Source: Callorhinus ursinus (taxonomy: Eukaryota > Chordata > Mammalia > Carnivora > Otariidae). Taken from it: a stretch of DNA of 64,000 nucleotides. The stretch covers positions 1,161,269 through 1,225,268 of the forward strand of contig NW_020313157.1 of the NCBI RefSeq assembly GCF_003265705.1, given 5' to 3'. This document shows, piece by piece, positions 44,201 to 55,529 of the stretch (its first letter is position 1; each line of letters begins with the position of its first letter). The notes under the pieces are model-generated. The model was not told the origin of the DNA, did no database searches, and saw only the letters and a program-made list of their open reading frames with translations. The position numbers and the translations under genes are program-made.

Positions 44201-44419
44201 GATGGAAACACAAGACTCTGAACACAGTGCACTGTTGAAAGCATGTGGCACCCACAGTCATGCATGTCTGTATCTCATGATGCTCTACGTGTCGGTAATG
44301 GGGAGTGGCATTTTAGCATAGTCTTGTAACTAATTTCCAAAATGGAGTAGTTTCACAAGATTCTTGTCAGAAACATAACAGACTACTTCTCCTACTTTTT
44401 TTTTCTTCCTTCTTTACAT

Positions 44420-44490
44420 AAGGTGATCATCATTTGCAGTTTGCCTGGGACGGTTCCAGTTAAGCCAGTTTCCTGCCATAGTCAGTCATT
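44420..44490. mobile_element. Fragment of the same MITE-like family as 35785
   Basis: AAGGTGATCATCATTTGCAG followed by TTTGCCTGGGACGGTTCCAG parallels the left end of the 35785-35895 copy (AAGGTGACCAACCATCCCAG, TTTGCCTGG). Confidence 0.5.
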
Positions 44491-44499
44491 AAAATGAGC

Positions 44500-46288
44500 C
44501 CCCTTTTGCTCTCAACACTGTTCTAGTTAAAACCGTGAGTGAACCTGTCTTACCCATAAAGCATCTGGACCACTAGCATAACATGATCTGTTAGGTTAAA
44601 TGTAGCCATTTCTTTTCCTCAAACGCAAAACACAGAAAAGAGGACAGAGTTATGTGCCCAAAGAAGCTGTGAGCAGAGACTATGTGGGATGGTAAGAAGG
44701 TAGGAGGAGACAGAAGGAAACAAACACAGGGAGGTTGGCAGAAGCGATGAATTCTGAGAAAGGAGGGATTCCCTAAGATTGAGGAGGGTATGGAGGTTTT
44801 GGTGAGTCCCCATGGGTTTGGACACATAGAGGTGAGTGTTCAAGCATTAACAAAGATCTCTTGCTCCAGGTGTGGCATGCAGAATTAGCAGAGATGTCCC
44901 TTTCAAATGGACTGGGCAGATTTGAATAATGAGGATCCCAGTAATGCCCATAATGTCCCACAGACTACCAGCCCTCCCTATGTTCCAAGCATTCATAAGC
45001 CCCATGGACAAATGTGCCTATAATATATTGTATGTCCATCCTCATGCCCCATAATCAACTGTGATTGAATTTCTCAAAACTGTGGTGATTGTATACTCAG
45101 AACCATTTAATTTGATTTAGAAAAATAAAATAATGTGACATTTTCTGCATCTATATATGGTAGGATAAAATTCATACCAACTCCATCAGGCAAAAAGCAA
45201 ACTGTGATCAGCTGCAAACGATATCCATCATTAAAACTCCCAAACATAAATTTCAAAGGAAGTATAGGAGAGACACAGTGCTCAATTTACTCTTGTCCCT
45301 GCTTGGTTGTGTCCCGGTCTACAGCCCAACATCCCTTAAAGACAAAAGACAGGAGTTGCACACCTGATTTAGTGAGCATCTTGAAACAAGCAATTATGAA
45401 AGACTTGGACCCATTGTTCTCCCATGGCAGAAGAGGGTGGGTCAAATGGTTCATCCCTCATCCGGTGTTTCATCTGATAAAAATACACCTGTGATGTGTA
45501 ACTTCAATTGTGCATATGTTTACTAAACTGTAAACAATTAATTTATTACCCAATTTTCTTGTCAATTTGAGAGATGTTTTTTAATCTCTGCAAAGGAAGG
45601 AGGGACTTTAACATACCAACTAGTTCTCAAGGTCCCAATCTGCAGTGCCCCCAAGTATTTATGGAATACCATCTACTCAGAGTCACTGTCTGCATCCCAT
45701 CAGGGGGTCTAGGAGTCCCCAGGGTAAGGCTCTATGGTGCTGGGAGTAGAGCAAAGGGGATATTACCATATCCCATCAGGACCATATATTTTCATCTTTC
45801 AGACAGCACAGAATTATGATGACATTTAGCTTTAACTTTATATCTTGTATTTATACCAATGGAAACAGTAGTTATTGCTCCAGAGGTTCAAATGAATAAT
45901 CTGAAATTTGTTACCTCTAAGTTTCTTAGTAAAGCCACATTACTATTATTAAACTATAGGATTTGATGCACTGAGGGTACTCTAGGGTACGGAAAAGAAA
46001 CAATTATCTGGAAATATTGTGTAACTACCCTTCTTACAGCACATGCCCCTTTTGAAATTCAGTAAAACAAAATAAAACATGGTGTCTTAGAACTCTTGCA
46101 AAACATCTTAAATACTTACAGCTAACCAGTAAAAGGCTGCGTTTGCCCACAAATTTAGAAAATAGTCTTCACAAAGGCAACAATTTAGAGGACACTCATT
46201 TTAGCTTCCCACTCAAGACACAGGACAGAGTCACTCTGGGCATAATTTTCTTTGGCAATGGTATGAAATATTGAAGAAAAAATACCTC
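44500..46288. other. Unassigned non-coding stretch
   Basis: About 1.8 kb with no recognised gene or repeat. The longest frame, 119 codons at 45135-45494 plus, has no domain or exon signal that I can see. Confidence 0.5.
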
Positions 46289-46692
46289 CTACAGCTTCCT
46301 CTTTTTCTGTTTTTTTTTTAATTTTTTATTGTTATGTTAATCACTATACATTACATCATTAGTTTTTGATGTAGTGTTCCATGATTCATTGTTTGTGCAT
46401 AACACCCAGTGCTCCATGCAGAACGTGCCCTCTTTAATACCCATCACCAGGCTAAGCCATTCCCCCCCACCCCCCTCCCCTCTAGAACCCTGTTTGTTTT
46501 TCAGAGTCCATTGTCTCTCATGGTTCGTCTCCCCCTCCGATTTCCCCCCCTTCATTCTTCCCCTCCTGCTATCTTCTTTTTTTCTTAACATATATTGCTT
46601 TATTTGTTTCAGAGGTACAGATCTGTGATTCAACAGTCTTGCACAATTCACAGCGCTCACCATAGCACATACCCTCCCCAATCTACGGCTTC
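46289..46692 (-). mobile_element. Carnivore L1 3' end, 5'-truncated, antisense
   Basis: Poly-T, TTATTGTTATGTTAATCACT, TTTGATGTAGTGTTCCATGA, CACCCAGTGCTCCATGCAGA, a C-rich block (CCCCCCCACCCCCCTCCCC) and TCAACAGTCTTGCACAATTC match the recent carnivore L1 3' end on the opposite strand. Flanks CTACAGCTTC (46289-46298) and CTACGGCTTC (46683-46692) form a target duplication with one change. Only about 380 bp of the element inserted. Confidence 0.88.
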
Positions 46693-47034
46693 TTTTGATA
46701 AACCAGGAACTTGAGCTCCTTTTCCACTTGGAAAAATCCTACCTATTCTTCAAAAGTTTTACAGCCTGTGAGCAACCTCCCATGACTTCCCCTGAAAAAA
46801 TTATTCACTCTCTCCTCTGCACGGTCACACATTTGTACATGAATGTATTAGAACGCACTGTAATGAGTGCAATATATATGTTTGGTTTCCCTCACTTCAG
46901 TGAGCGAGCTTCAAGGATGGGATGGGTATATTCTCTTTCATGTTCTCCTTCCCTTCCTGCCCATCCATCCAGTCCATAAATAAGTTCTACCAACTTAACC
47001 CAAAATAAACCTGCCCATGAGGCTTTCTGCTATG

Positions 47035-47251
47035 GTTATCATCTTCCATCATGGCATTATAACCTTTCTTTGGGGTGATGATTTCTTCTACTTTTGCCCT
47101 CCTACAATCCATTCATTCATAGCAGACACACAGTGATCTTTAAAAAAAAAATGTATATCAAATCATGATACTCCCCTGCTTAAAATGTATGTATCTTTCC
47201 ATGGAATGCAAAATAAAATGGAAACTTCTTGCAGGTTTGCACATCCAACTG
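47035..47251 (+). repeat. L2, 5' part, split by MER20
   Basis: ACAGTGATCTTTAAAAAAAA and AAATCATGATACTCCCCTGC are sense L2 landmarks ('cagagtgatctttta', 'atcatgtcactcccctgc'). Confidence 0.65.
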
Positions 47252-47445
47252 CAGGGGTTCTCAACTGAGGGGGCATTTGGCAATGTCTGAAAACATTTTT
47301 AGTTGTCACAACTGGAGGAGTGGAGTCCTGGCATCTAGTGGGTAGAGGCCAGGGATACTGCTAAACACCCTACAGTGCACACAACAACACACAATAGAGA
47401 ATGGCCCAGTCTCAAATGTCAATATCACCAAGGTGGAGACGCCTG
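47252..47445 (+). mobile_element. MER20 (hAT-Charlie) nested in L2
   Basis: CAGGGGTTCTCAACTGAGG, GGCATTTGGCAATGTCTGAA, TTGTCACAACTGGAGGAG, TCTAGTGGGTAGAGGCCAGG, GATACTGCTAAACACCCTAC: near-consensus sense MER20, the clearest copy in the window. Confidence 0.88.
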
Positions 47446-47935
47446 CTCTGTGAGGTCTGCCTTCACGCACCTCTCCAACTTCATCTCACGCTGCTCTCCC
47501 TATCATCCCCAAAAAGCCAACCTTTCTTGGTTCCTGTACCATTCCAAGTTTGTTTCCACCCTAGGGCTTCTGCATTAATTATTCCTTGGGGTTGAAATGC
47601 CTCCCCACCCACATACTTATACGTGTTCCCCCTTTATTGTAGAACTGCAGCTTAAAGGTTATGTCTTTGTAAATGTCACCTTTCCCTACCTAAGTTTAAG
47701 GACCCACCTAGCCACCTACCGTCACAGCAACTAATTTTAAAGCCTAGTTTATTTTAATTTCATTTAAATCCTAATTTCAATCACAACTACCTGCTTCTTA
47801 CATGCTTATTTGTTTCTTCTGATCACCCACTAAATTATGCGTCTCATGAAGTTAGAGAACTCTGTTTTGTTTTCTATTTTATTCCCAGAAACTAACACAG
47901 TGCCTGGTATATTTGAGCCACTTGATATATTTTTT
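47446..47935 (+). repeat. L2, 3' part
   Basis: Continues the interrupted L2: TTCTGCATTAATTATTCCTT, TTAAAGGTTATGTCTTTG, GTCTCATGAAGTTAGAGAAC and AACACAGTGCCTGGTATAT, ending near the classic tail. Confidence 0.65.
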
Positions 47936-47953
47936 TAAAAATTAACAGATGTA

Positions 47954-48163
47954 TTAATAATTTTTTTAAAGATTATGTTTATTTATTTGACAGAGGGAGA
48001 CACAGAGAGAGAAGGAACACAAGCAGGGGGAATGGGAGAGGGAAAAGCAGGCTCCCTGCTGAGCAGCGAGCCCGATGTGGGGCTCGATCCCAGGACCCTG
48101 GGACCATGACCCGAGCTGAAGGCAGACACTTAACAACTGAGCCACCCAGACACCCCTTAATAA
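47954..48163 (-). mobile_element. Carnivore SINE (Can-SINE/SINEC), reverse
   Basis: T-run with AAAGATTATGTTTATTTATT, head reversed as GAGCCACCCAGACACCCC. Short duplication TTAATAA at 47954-47960 and 48157-48163. The element is 47961-48156. Confidence 0.95.
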
Positions 48164-49345
48164 ATAATTTGTTCAAAATAAAATACTAGGTCAGTGCACT
48201 GTCCCTCGGGTCAATATTATTACCATAACTTCACTCAAGTTCAGAATTGGGCTAGGGGCAGATTTTGACTCTCCACCTCTGAGCCAGAAGATCAGAATGG
48301 CACCTCTACGAGCCAAATGGAAAGATCTGGGTATATGGATGTATGAACATATCTAATGCATGTGCATAAACAGGAACACTAATGTATACATGCATAAAGT
48401 GCCAGTGATTACTGCAAACCTTCTAATTAATGGATTAGTATCAACTTAGAAATCAACAGAGTAGATAGTGCTCTCAGCCGGGGCTTCTCCCATGTACCCC
48501 TCATTTCACAGCCATGAGGAGATAGAGCCTCTGACCTAAAGCCCACCATACTTTTCCTGACCTTCCAGATGGGTTAAAAGTCATCCAGTGGCAAGTTTCA
48601 CCAGCATTGCTGCATTTCTGCCAGAAATGCTGAGATGGTGACTCAGATGGCAATACATGTAAAATGCCTGCAGAGGTGCAATCTCAGGATCCCAGAGCTT
48701 GGGAAGGCAGCATCAATTTTTATTACAAGCCTTCCAATCCACAGCCTGATTTCTCCTGGGTACAGCTTCATGCCGTAGAGTCCTGGAGCTTTCTGGCCCA
48801 GGTTCATTTGTTTGGCAGCTCTGACCTGAGCTGAATTTTTTAGCAGGATGGCCATCATTGATTAGCACAGAGAAAAACCTATCTCGTGTTTACTTTTGTC
48901 ATTCAGTCTTAGATGCTTGTTAATACACCACCCTCAAACCATAGCCTAGAGAGAGGAATCCAAGATGAAAACATCCCAGGTTCTTAGAAACGTAATTGGA
49001 CTAAGTGGGCCTTCATTTTAAAGTTACAGGAACCAAGCCACAGAGGGAATGGAAGTGAAGAAATCTAATATTTCAAAAGCCAGGTACCTACTTTCATGAT
49101 GATTTACTTAATGATCTCATTTTCTTGAGCACTATCAAGGAAAAAAAAATAAGATGTGGTTTAATGATTGAAATGTGTTTTACACAAAGAGCAAAGGCTG
49201 TGCAATGACAACCCGTGGTGCACAGTCCAGCATGACAACACACACACCATTTTCACAGTCACATGTACATTTGTCTGTGTCCTTTCATTATTGCCTCCTT
49301 TTCCCTGCCTGTGCTCATAGGAACAGAAAGGAGTGAAACCGGTCC
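48164..49345. other. Unassigned non-coding stretch
   Basis: No gene or well-supported repeat. 48200-48300 might be a very old reversed MIR. Frames up to 71 codons lack features. Confidence 0.5.
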
Positions 49346-49349
49346 TTCA

Positions 49350-49375
49350 TCTAAGTCAACTGCAGTTGACTTAGA
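49350..49375. repeat. Perfect 26-bp palindrome
   Basis: Thirteen bases TCTAAGTCAACTG are followed immediately by their exact reverse complement CAGTTGACTTAGA with no spacer. The centre AACTGCAGTT contains overlapping CANNTG-type E-boxes (CAACTG, CAGTTG). Confidence 0.98.
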
Positions 49376-49434
49376 GAATTCCTGAGAATTCCCCTCAGTA
49401 ATCTCAAAGTACTAATGAGCACCCCACAATGGTT

Positions 49435-49870
49435 AAAACTCTTCTGGTTGCAACTGGCAAAAAATGCGAAGCCAAGCTGGCTTGAAAGAAAAAAAAAATA
49501 CAAGAGGAAAATTTGCTAGTTCAGGTAGCTGAATCAAGCTCAAGATGTAGAGGAATTCAGGTTTAGCTGGATCCAAGGGCTTTTTAAATGATGTCACTGG
49601 GTTCTGGTTTTTCTCTGTCTTGTGCTTGTGTTCTCCCCCATGCTCACCCTGAATGTGAGCTTCATACTTAGGTTCCACATGGTGCCAATGTGGTTGCAAG
49701 CAGCTTCAGACCTACACCCTGCCAAGTTCAAGTAAATTTTAAAAATCCCACAGTCTTCACCTCACTGGTTCTGACGGGCACACACACTCAGCTTCCAACA
49801 TCATGATGACTGGCATATATGCTGCTTTGACTGGCTAAGTGTAAATCATACATTTCCTCCCTTGAGTCTG
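49435..49870. repeat. Probable old dispersed repeat, family unknown
   Basis: CTGGTTGCAACTGGCAAAAA, AGCTGGCTTGAAAGAAAAAA, GCTGGATCCAAGGGCTTTTT and GTGGTTGCAAGCAGCTTCAG resemble a frequent mammalian repeat ('gttgcaagtgacagaaacccaactcaaactggctt'). I cannot give a name or ends. Confidence 0.4.
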
Positions 49871-50685
49871 AGATGCAGGAGCTCTACCAGAAGTCACAAG
49901 GACTGACAGTGGTGGAAGAGATCTCTGCAAGAAACCTGGGAGCTCTTACAGAAGTGGGGATGGGGGCAGTAATTCTGGCTGCAGAACTGACTGATGCCCA
50001 CATTCTGCATACATACTTTGGGGTGGGGGGGACAGAATTCCAAGTGCAGCAAGGTTAATAATACAATGATCAGGCAGCCTAAACCAGCTGTGTGATGTCA
50101 GATATTTTCTTTGTTTCACATAACCTTGAGCTGCTGGCTGTTCTTGAGCCTGTAAGCAGATTTATCATCCCAAATATCTTGAGTTTAAGTTGACGCTAAT
50201 GGCTTCATGTTTGAGACCTCTCTCTTTAAGAGATTTTTCTTAATTGAGTCCTGTTACATCTAGGATGGGTCTTCCCCTACAAGCAAGACTTGCATCTACC
50301 AATCCAAGGTGTGTAAAGAGAAGTCAAGTTGCACGGTGACAGCAAAATTTCCTGAGGACAACAGGCACATGGTACTATAAGTGGTTTCCACACTAGCATC
50401 AGGAATGTACGCCTCTTAACTTCTTTTACCCCACTGAAAATTAGGGATATGGATCCTTATGGGAGGTAACATGATAAGGGCTGTAGCCAAAAGCCAGTGG
50501 GTGAACTTACAAGAGCTCTTTACTCTCAAGACCAAGTGCTCATCCTTCAGGGTCACTACCTGTAGGAAGCTTGGGCTTTAGGCGCTTATCAACAGCTTTA
50601 CCAAGCCCTCAATCACTTCCTTTTGCAGTTCAAATAATAGCTGAGCTCCTCTCCAAAACCTAACTATGTGCCCCATTTTAGGGTC
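49871..50685. other. Unassigned non-coding stretch
   Basis: No gene, RNA or repeat recognised. Confidence 0.5.
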
Positions 50686-50689
50686 CCTG

Positions 50690-51232
50690 TGTACTTCTTG
50701 AGCCCCATCTTTGGGCTATTTTCCACTACCCTAGCCCCTCTCTCTGTACCCTTCAACCACACATATTCCTTATTTTGCAGTTCCTCAAACAATCCAAACC
50801 CTTTCTAGCTCTGCTTTTCTCACCATCAACAGGCCCTTCCTCCCCTATATTTGGCCCCTCTGTCTTCTCATCAATAGCTCTTTGGTTTTCTATTCAAATA
50901 ACTCCACAGAAATGCTTTGTGGTCCTCCCTGCCTAAATTATGCCACATCTTAAATATTTATTCAACAAATAGTTCCTAAGTACCTACTATATATCAGACA
51001 TTAGCACCGAAACTAGAGATACCAAAAGAACTTCTTGGTCCTTTGTGAAGTCATAGTTTCTTTCCTATATACATTTCATGTCTTCTGCTGGTTTTAGTTA
51101 TTTGTCCATTTGTTTGATGTTGCTTTTCTATCCTTCCCACTGGAACACAAGCTCCATTAGTGCAGGAATAGTGGTGTATCTCCACTTTAGACACTGAGCA
51201 GATGCTCAGTAATCTTTAGTTGAATGAATGAA
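50690..51232 (+). repeat. L2 3' region with an inverted L2 piece inside
   Basis: The 3' end CACTGGAACACAAGCTCCAT, TAGTGCAGGAATAGTG, CAGTAATCTTTAGTTGAATG is sense L2. The part at about 50955-51060 (TTTATTCAACAAATAGTTCC, AAGTACCTACTATATATC) is the reversed L2 tail, so one L2 copy appears to have landed in another, or the two abut. Confidence 0.55.
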
Positions 51233-51605
51233 GACAGACTGGGGGTTTACTCATGCTAACATACAACAAGAAGTGGATAAGAGCTGACAGTAGGAATAAT
51301 ATCTGTGGTTGAGGAAAGGTCCACACAAGAGTATAGGAATTACCCAATGGGGACTGGTTTGCCTGGTCAAAATGTGCTGCTCAAATTGAGCAGCACCTCA
51401 TATGATTATGAGGACACACCAGCCAGATAGTTTAGAAATGTTCCAAAATGGAATCCCCGCGGAGAATGGATGGAGGCTGTCCTATACAAAGATCTCATGG
51501 GCACGCTCTGTTCAAAACTAGCATTTCTGCCACCTGGCACAAGAATTTGATATTTTATAGCAAGAGGATCTTTCGTTCAGCCTATGGCTGGATAAGGTTT
51601 AAACA
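51233..51605. other. Unassigned non-coding stretch
   Basis: No gene or repeat recognised. A 68-codon frame at 51448-51654 has no recognisable domain. Confidence 0.5.
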
Positions 51606-51609
51606 CTTG

Positions 51610-51815
51610 CAATGCGTCACTGTGCTAAGCACTTCACATGCATTCACTTGGTGAGTTTTCATAACAGTGTTATGAGGTAGTTTTGTTACTAACCCCATCT
51701 TAAAGATTGGGAAACTGAGGCAAAAAGAGGTTCAGTAATGTAATGAGCTCAGCTGGTAAGTGGCAGAATCAGGATTTGAACCCAGACCATGTTCTTCACC
51801 ACTACTCAATACTGT
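51610..51815 (-). repeat. MIR SINE, reverse orientation
   Basis: ACTGTGCTAAGCACTTCACA, CATAACAGTGTTATGAGGTA, GATTGGGAAACTGAGGCAAA, CAGCTGGTAAGTGGCAGAAT and GGATTTGAACCCAGACCATG: a well-preserved reversed MIR. Confidence 0.88.
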
Positions 51816-53800
51816 CTGTTCTAATCTCCATTAAATAAACATAGAAACCAGAGCTCAACAAGCTTTACGAGCTTGGTCCTAGCCACACAATTAGCATCTT
51901 CACATGTGAATACCCATGATGAGATTAAACGTTACCAGTCATGAACACTTCAGAGTAAATGTGAGTTTGAAAACACTTGGAAGGGCAGGCTTTTATGAGG
52001 AGAGGGGGAGAATTTATCAATAGAACACAGGAAAGGGGGTAAGACAAACTCGGATATGGCTATAACTTCCACAAAAATGGTGCTGTCTCTGGTGTGAGTT
52101 TATTAAGAGGCTGCCTGCAGGCTAGCTCTAAGGGAAAGGTACTCTTCGGTGAGAAAGTAAGCATCCCAGGACATGGGCTGAGCAAAAACTTCACGGTGTT
52201 AGGTAGGAACTGTAGGCTATATCAGATCATAAAAAACGGCTAGGCTTGCTGCCGTGGTCTTTAATTAAAACGCCACATCCAAACACTATGAGGCAGAAGC
52301 ATTTATAAACTTGTTCACACGTTTACAAAGAGGCCTGGAAGATGAAATTCTTCATTTGTTCCTTCAAAGGAAGAATTCTGTGATTGCATAAGTAGATGAA
52401 TTAAATGACCTCTAAAGTCCTTCTTACTCTGGAGATTCTACAATAAGGCAAAGGAGTCATTGTGTGAGCTCCCATTTCTTCTTCAGCATATACTCTTGAG
52501 AAGGCCCATACAACTCATGTAAGATATAATGGAAACGTGTTCAACCCTTCAGAGGGAAATATATATGGAAAGAAAAATGGATGGGAGAATTAAAGAAGCA
52601 ATGACATTGTTTGCTACTACCTGGCAAGACCTAGCTGAATCGAGAGGGGGAGGGGGCAGGAGGAATGCAATTTTACTGCAATATTTGTATATTACTTCTA
52701 TCTTCCTCCACAAATAAGATGATGATTGGATTCAAATCACATTTCAAACAGAATTCACTGCTGAAATGTCAAAAATGAGGTAGCACTCAACTCTTACAAA
52801 ACCTTGAAATCTGTTCCATAAAAGGCAATTTCAGCATAAAGCATGGTTAACCTTGAATAGTTAGATTAATGATCCAGCATCTTTCAACTGAGCGCCAATG
52901 AATAAACAAAACTTTACAAGCAAATTTAGCAACATCTTAGAAGAAGAAAAGCAAAACCAATCAAGAGAGATGAATGGTGATAAAATGGAAACATTTTGGG
53001 GCAGAAGGAGTGATCACAGCAGTCAATGTACTGCAGAGAATGAGAAATTGTCTCTTCCCTGAAAATCCCCACATTGTGGAGGATCCATTCTGCTCAGAAA
53101 CAACAATAACAAATAAGCAAACAAATAGATCCCCCCACCTTCATACTCATTTCTTGTACTTTGACAATTGGTGTAAAATCTGTGGTCATAACCACTAAAC
53201 TTCTCTGCCTGTTGTGCTGTTCTTCTAGAAGGAGTGTGGTATATTCAGTGCGTTGATCTTGTTCCTAGCAAGCAACGGAAGCAAGACGGGAAAGAAAACT
53301 GCTTCACTGCACAGATGGCCTCAGGACAGAAAGAAAAGACACACATTGCGTGCCTCTGTCCCCCAGACCACATGGCATCCTGCACAGGGTATCTGACAAA
53401 GGAGGAGGAGAGGCAAATGAGGCCAAGTTTAAGAGATTCAGCTTTCACTTAACCATGGCCATAATGTCGTTCAAGTTTGACATCTACTTTATCCAGACTG
53501 TATTAAAATTCTTACTTTAAAAATAATAAAAATCAGATCTTCTCGAAATATTAACCAAAATTACAGGGAATGAAACCCACACTGTATGCTTCTTTTGGAG
53601 AAAGTGTAAGAACCAGCCAGCACGTGTCAGCAAGTCATGGGGCACCCGTAAGGCACTTCTTGGGCACCAGATGTCGAATGCTTCTGCTCACTCTTGGGAA
53701 TCTGCTGCTTCTGCAGCTGAGCCCAAGCTGGTTGCTGCTCAAATACTAGCCTCTCAGACTCTGGACTTTTCCGAGTCTATCGTGCCCCTTCTCCTGTTTT
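51816..53800. other. Unassigned non-coding stretch
   Basis: About 2 kb. 52360-52445 (AATGACCTCTAAAGTCCTTC) hints at a very old SINE-like repeat. Otherwise nothing recognised. Frames on both strands at 53234-53452 overlap fully and carry no domain. Confidence 0.5.
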
Positions 53801-53804
53801 GGGT

Positions 53805-53990
53805 AATAACTTACATTTATCAATGTTCTTGGGAATGTGAGCTGTTTTTACCCCCTTTCATGAATCTACGTTTCTCCCCATTACACAGATAAGACAGCTG
53901 AGGCCTAAAGAGCTGGAGCAACTGGCTCAAGGTCACACCATGCATAATGGGGGAGGACCAACATCGAGTGACACCAAATCTTCTGTTTAT
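53805..53990 (-). repeat. MIR SINE, reverse orientation
   Basis: GTAATAACTTACATTTATCA, CCCCATTACACAGATAAGAC, CTGAGGCCTAAAGAGC and CTGGCTCAAGGTCACACCAT follow reversed MIR. Confidence 0.7.
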
Positions 53991-54084
53991 TTTACTATCC
54001 TTCGATGTGGCTCCTTTCCCACTCTGCAGGAAGAAGAAAGTGCAAAGACAGCCTATGCATCTTCCTCTCTTTCTTCCCCAACAT

Positions 54085-54130
54085 TAAATAGGTGTTTACT
54101 ATATTGCAGGCACTGTGCTATGCTTTAGGA
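54085..54130 (-). repeat. L2 tail, reverse, split by hAT
   Basis: AGGTGTTTACTATATTGCAG and GCACTGTGCTATGCTTTAGG are the reversed L2 tail, cut at the hAT insertion. Confidence 0.55.
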
Positions 54131-54460
54131 CAGGGGCTGGTAAACCACGGCTCTCAGACCAGCCGTGTGCTGCCTGTTTTTGTACAGCCCACAGGCTAAG
54201 AATGCTTCTGCAATTTTAAATGGCTGGAGAAAAAAAATCAAAAGAAGGATATCTTATGATATGAAAATTATATGAAGTTCAAATTTCAGCAGCCATAAAT
54301 AAAGTTTTATTGGAACACAGCCATGCTCATCCATTTGCATATTGCCTACAGCTGCTTTTACGTTGCTAAGGTGGAAAGGAGTAGCACCAGAGACCTTATG
54401 TCCCACAAGCCTAAAATATTTACTATCTGGCCCTTGACAGAAAAAGTTTACAGAATCCTG
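54131..54460 (-). mobile_element. hAT-family DNA transposon nested in L2
   Basis: Starts CAGGGGCTGGTAAACC and ends TTTACAGAATCCTG, hAT-like CAG...CTG termini. Inside: TAAATAAAGTTTTATTGGAA, CACAGCCATGCTCATCCATT, CCTAAAATATTTACTATCTG. The 8-bp flanks CTTTAGGA (54123-54130) and CCCTAGGA (54461-54468) agree at 6 of 8. It resembles a Charlie-type non-autonomous element; exact family unsure. Confidence 0.75.
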
Positions 54461-54560
54461 CCCTAGGAGATAGCAATAGAAAGGTAGACATGGTTTGCCC
54501 TCATGAATTTCCAGTGCAGCAGGACAGACAGCTAATGAAACTGGGTCTTGTAAGTCGCCA
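54461..54560 (-). repeat. L2 tail, continuation
   Basis: GAGATAGCAATAGAAAGGTA, TGCCCTCATGAATTTCCAGT, CAGGACAGACAGCTAATGAA continue the reversed L2 ('ccctcatggagcttacattctagtg'). Confidence 0.55.
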
Positions 54561-55200
54561 GACTAGGGGCTGACCAGGTGAATGCTTAACCCTGTGATAG
54601 GATCCTTCTGCCAGAATATGTAGGCACACAATGCAGGCCCATTCCCAGTTGTGACAGATGTGGCAGCTGTGGCAGATGAGGTCATAAGGACCTAACTCCC
54701 AGCCCAGCAGACAGGACTCCAAAGCCCCAAGGGCATGACAGAGGCAAACTGATGTGCTCCATCAGCAAATAGGAACAATCTTGAACTGGACAACACGAGA
54801 AAGTGACATCCAATAGGTAGAATCCAGATGCTAGAACAGAGCTCAAAAGTGCCTTTCCAAATCTGACTCTCCTTCTGCATCATCCCACCTGGCTAAAAAG
54901 TTCAGTGTAGTCACTCAAACTACTGAGCTGCAACTCAGTCAGCTTTGACTTCTCTCTTCCTGCTTTCCCAAAAGGTCACATGCCTCAGTCCTAAAATGTC
55001 TCTAGAATCTATTCCCTATCTATCTCAGATCAGCCCTGCTGTCTCCCATCTGATTTCTTCCATTTACTTCCCTGATGCCCCCACCCCAACCCTGCAGGTA
55101 TTGCCTCTCTGATATGTCCTCTAAAACACTTCCTCAATCGTCACTGTACACTGTACATCTCCCAGCAAGCTTACAGCAAGATGCTTGTAATGACAAGCAA
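54561..55200. other. Unassigned non-coding stretch
   Basis: No gene or repeat recognised with confidence. 54920-55100 is pyrimidine-rich and could be a worn L2 segment. Confidence 0.45.
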
Positions 55201-55204
55201 TCAC

Positions 55205-55525
55205 TGAAATACACATAAAAATGTGATAGCCTTTTGTTTCCTCATCAAACCAATAAAAGTTAGAAAGATCAGTACCATCCAGTGCTGGCAAGGGTGTGTG
55301 AGAAGAGGCTCTTTTGGATGCTGCAGGTGGGTGTCCAATTTGGGGAATCAGTTGTAACAGGCGATTTGGCAAGACCTGTTGAAATGTATTATGTGTTTTC
55401 CTTCAGCCCAGCATCCCTCTTCTTAGTATCTATTTTAGGGAAACGCTGCATATACCCTCAAAGAGAGTTGTTCAAGGACACTCACTAATGCTTCTCAGAG
55501 CGAAAAACGGAAAAAGAAACAGGCT
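55205..55525 (+). repeat. Old L1M ORF2 C-terminal fragment, sense
   Basis: CCATCCAGTGCTGGCAAGGG, TTTGGATGCTGCAGGTGGG, GCGATTTGGCAAGACCTG, CAGCCCAGCATCCCTCTTCT and GTATCTATTTTAGGG parallel L1M ORF2 end ('cccagtgttggcgaggatgtg', 'gacccagcaattccacttctagg'). Frames are broken. Confidence 0.65.
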
Positions 55526-55529
55526 AAGC

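Noticed and set aside
45135..45494. 119-codon plus-strand frame
   Set aside because: No recognisable domain, splice context or homologue; length is within chance for 64 kb of A/T-rich DNA.
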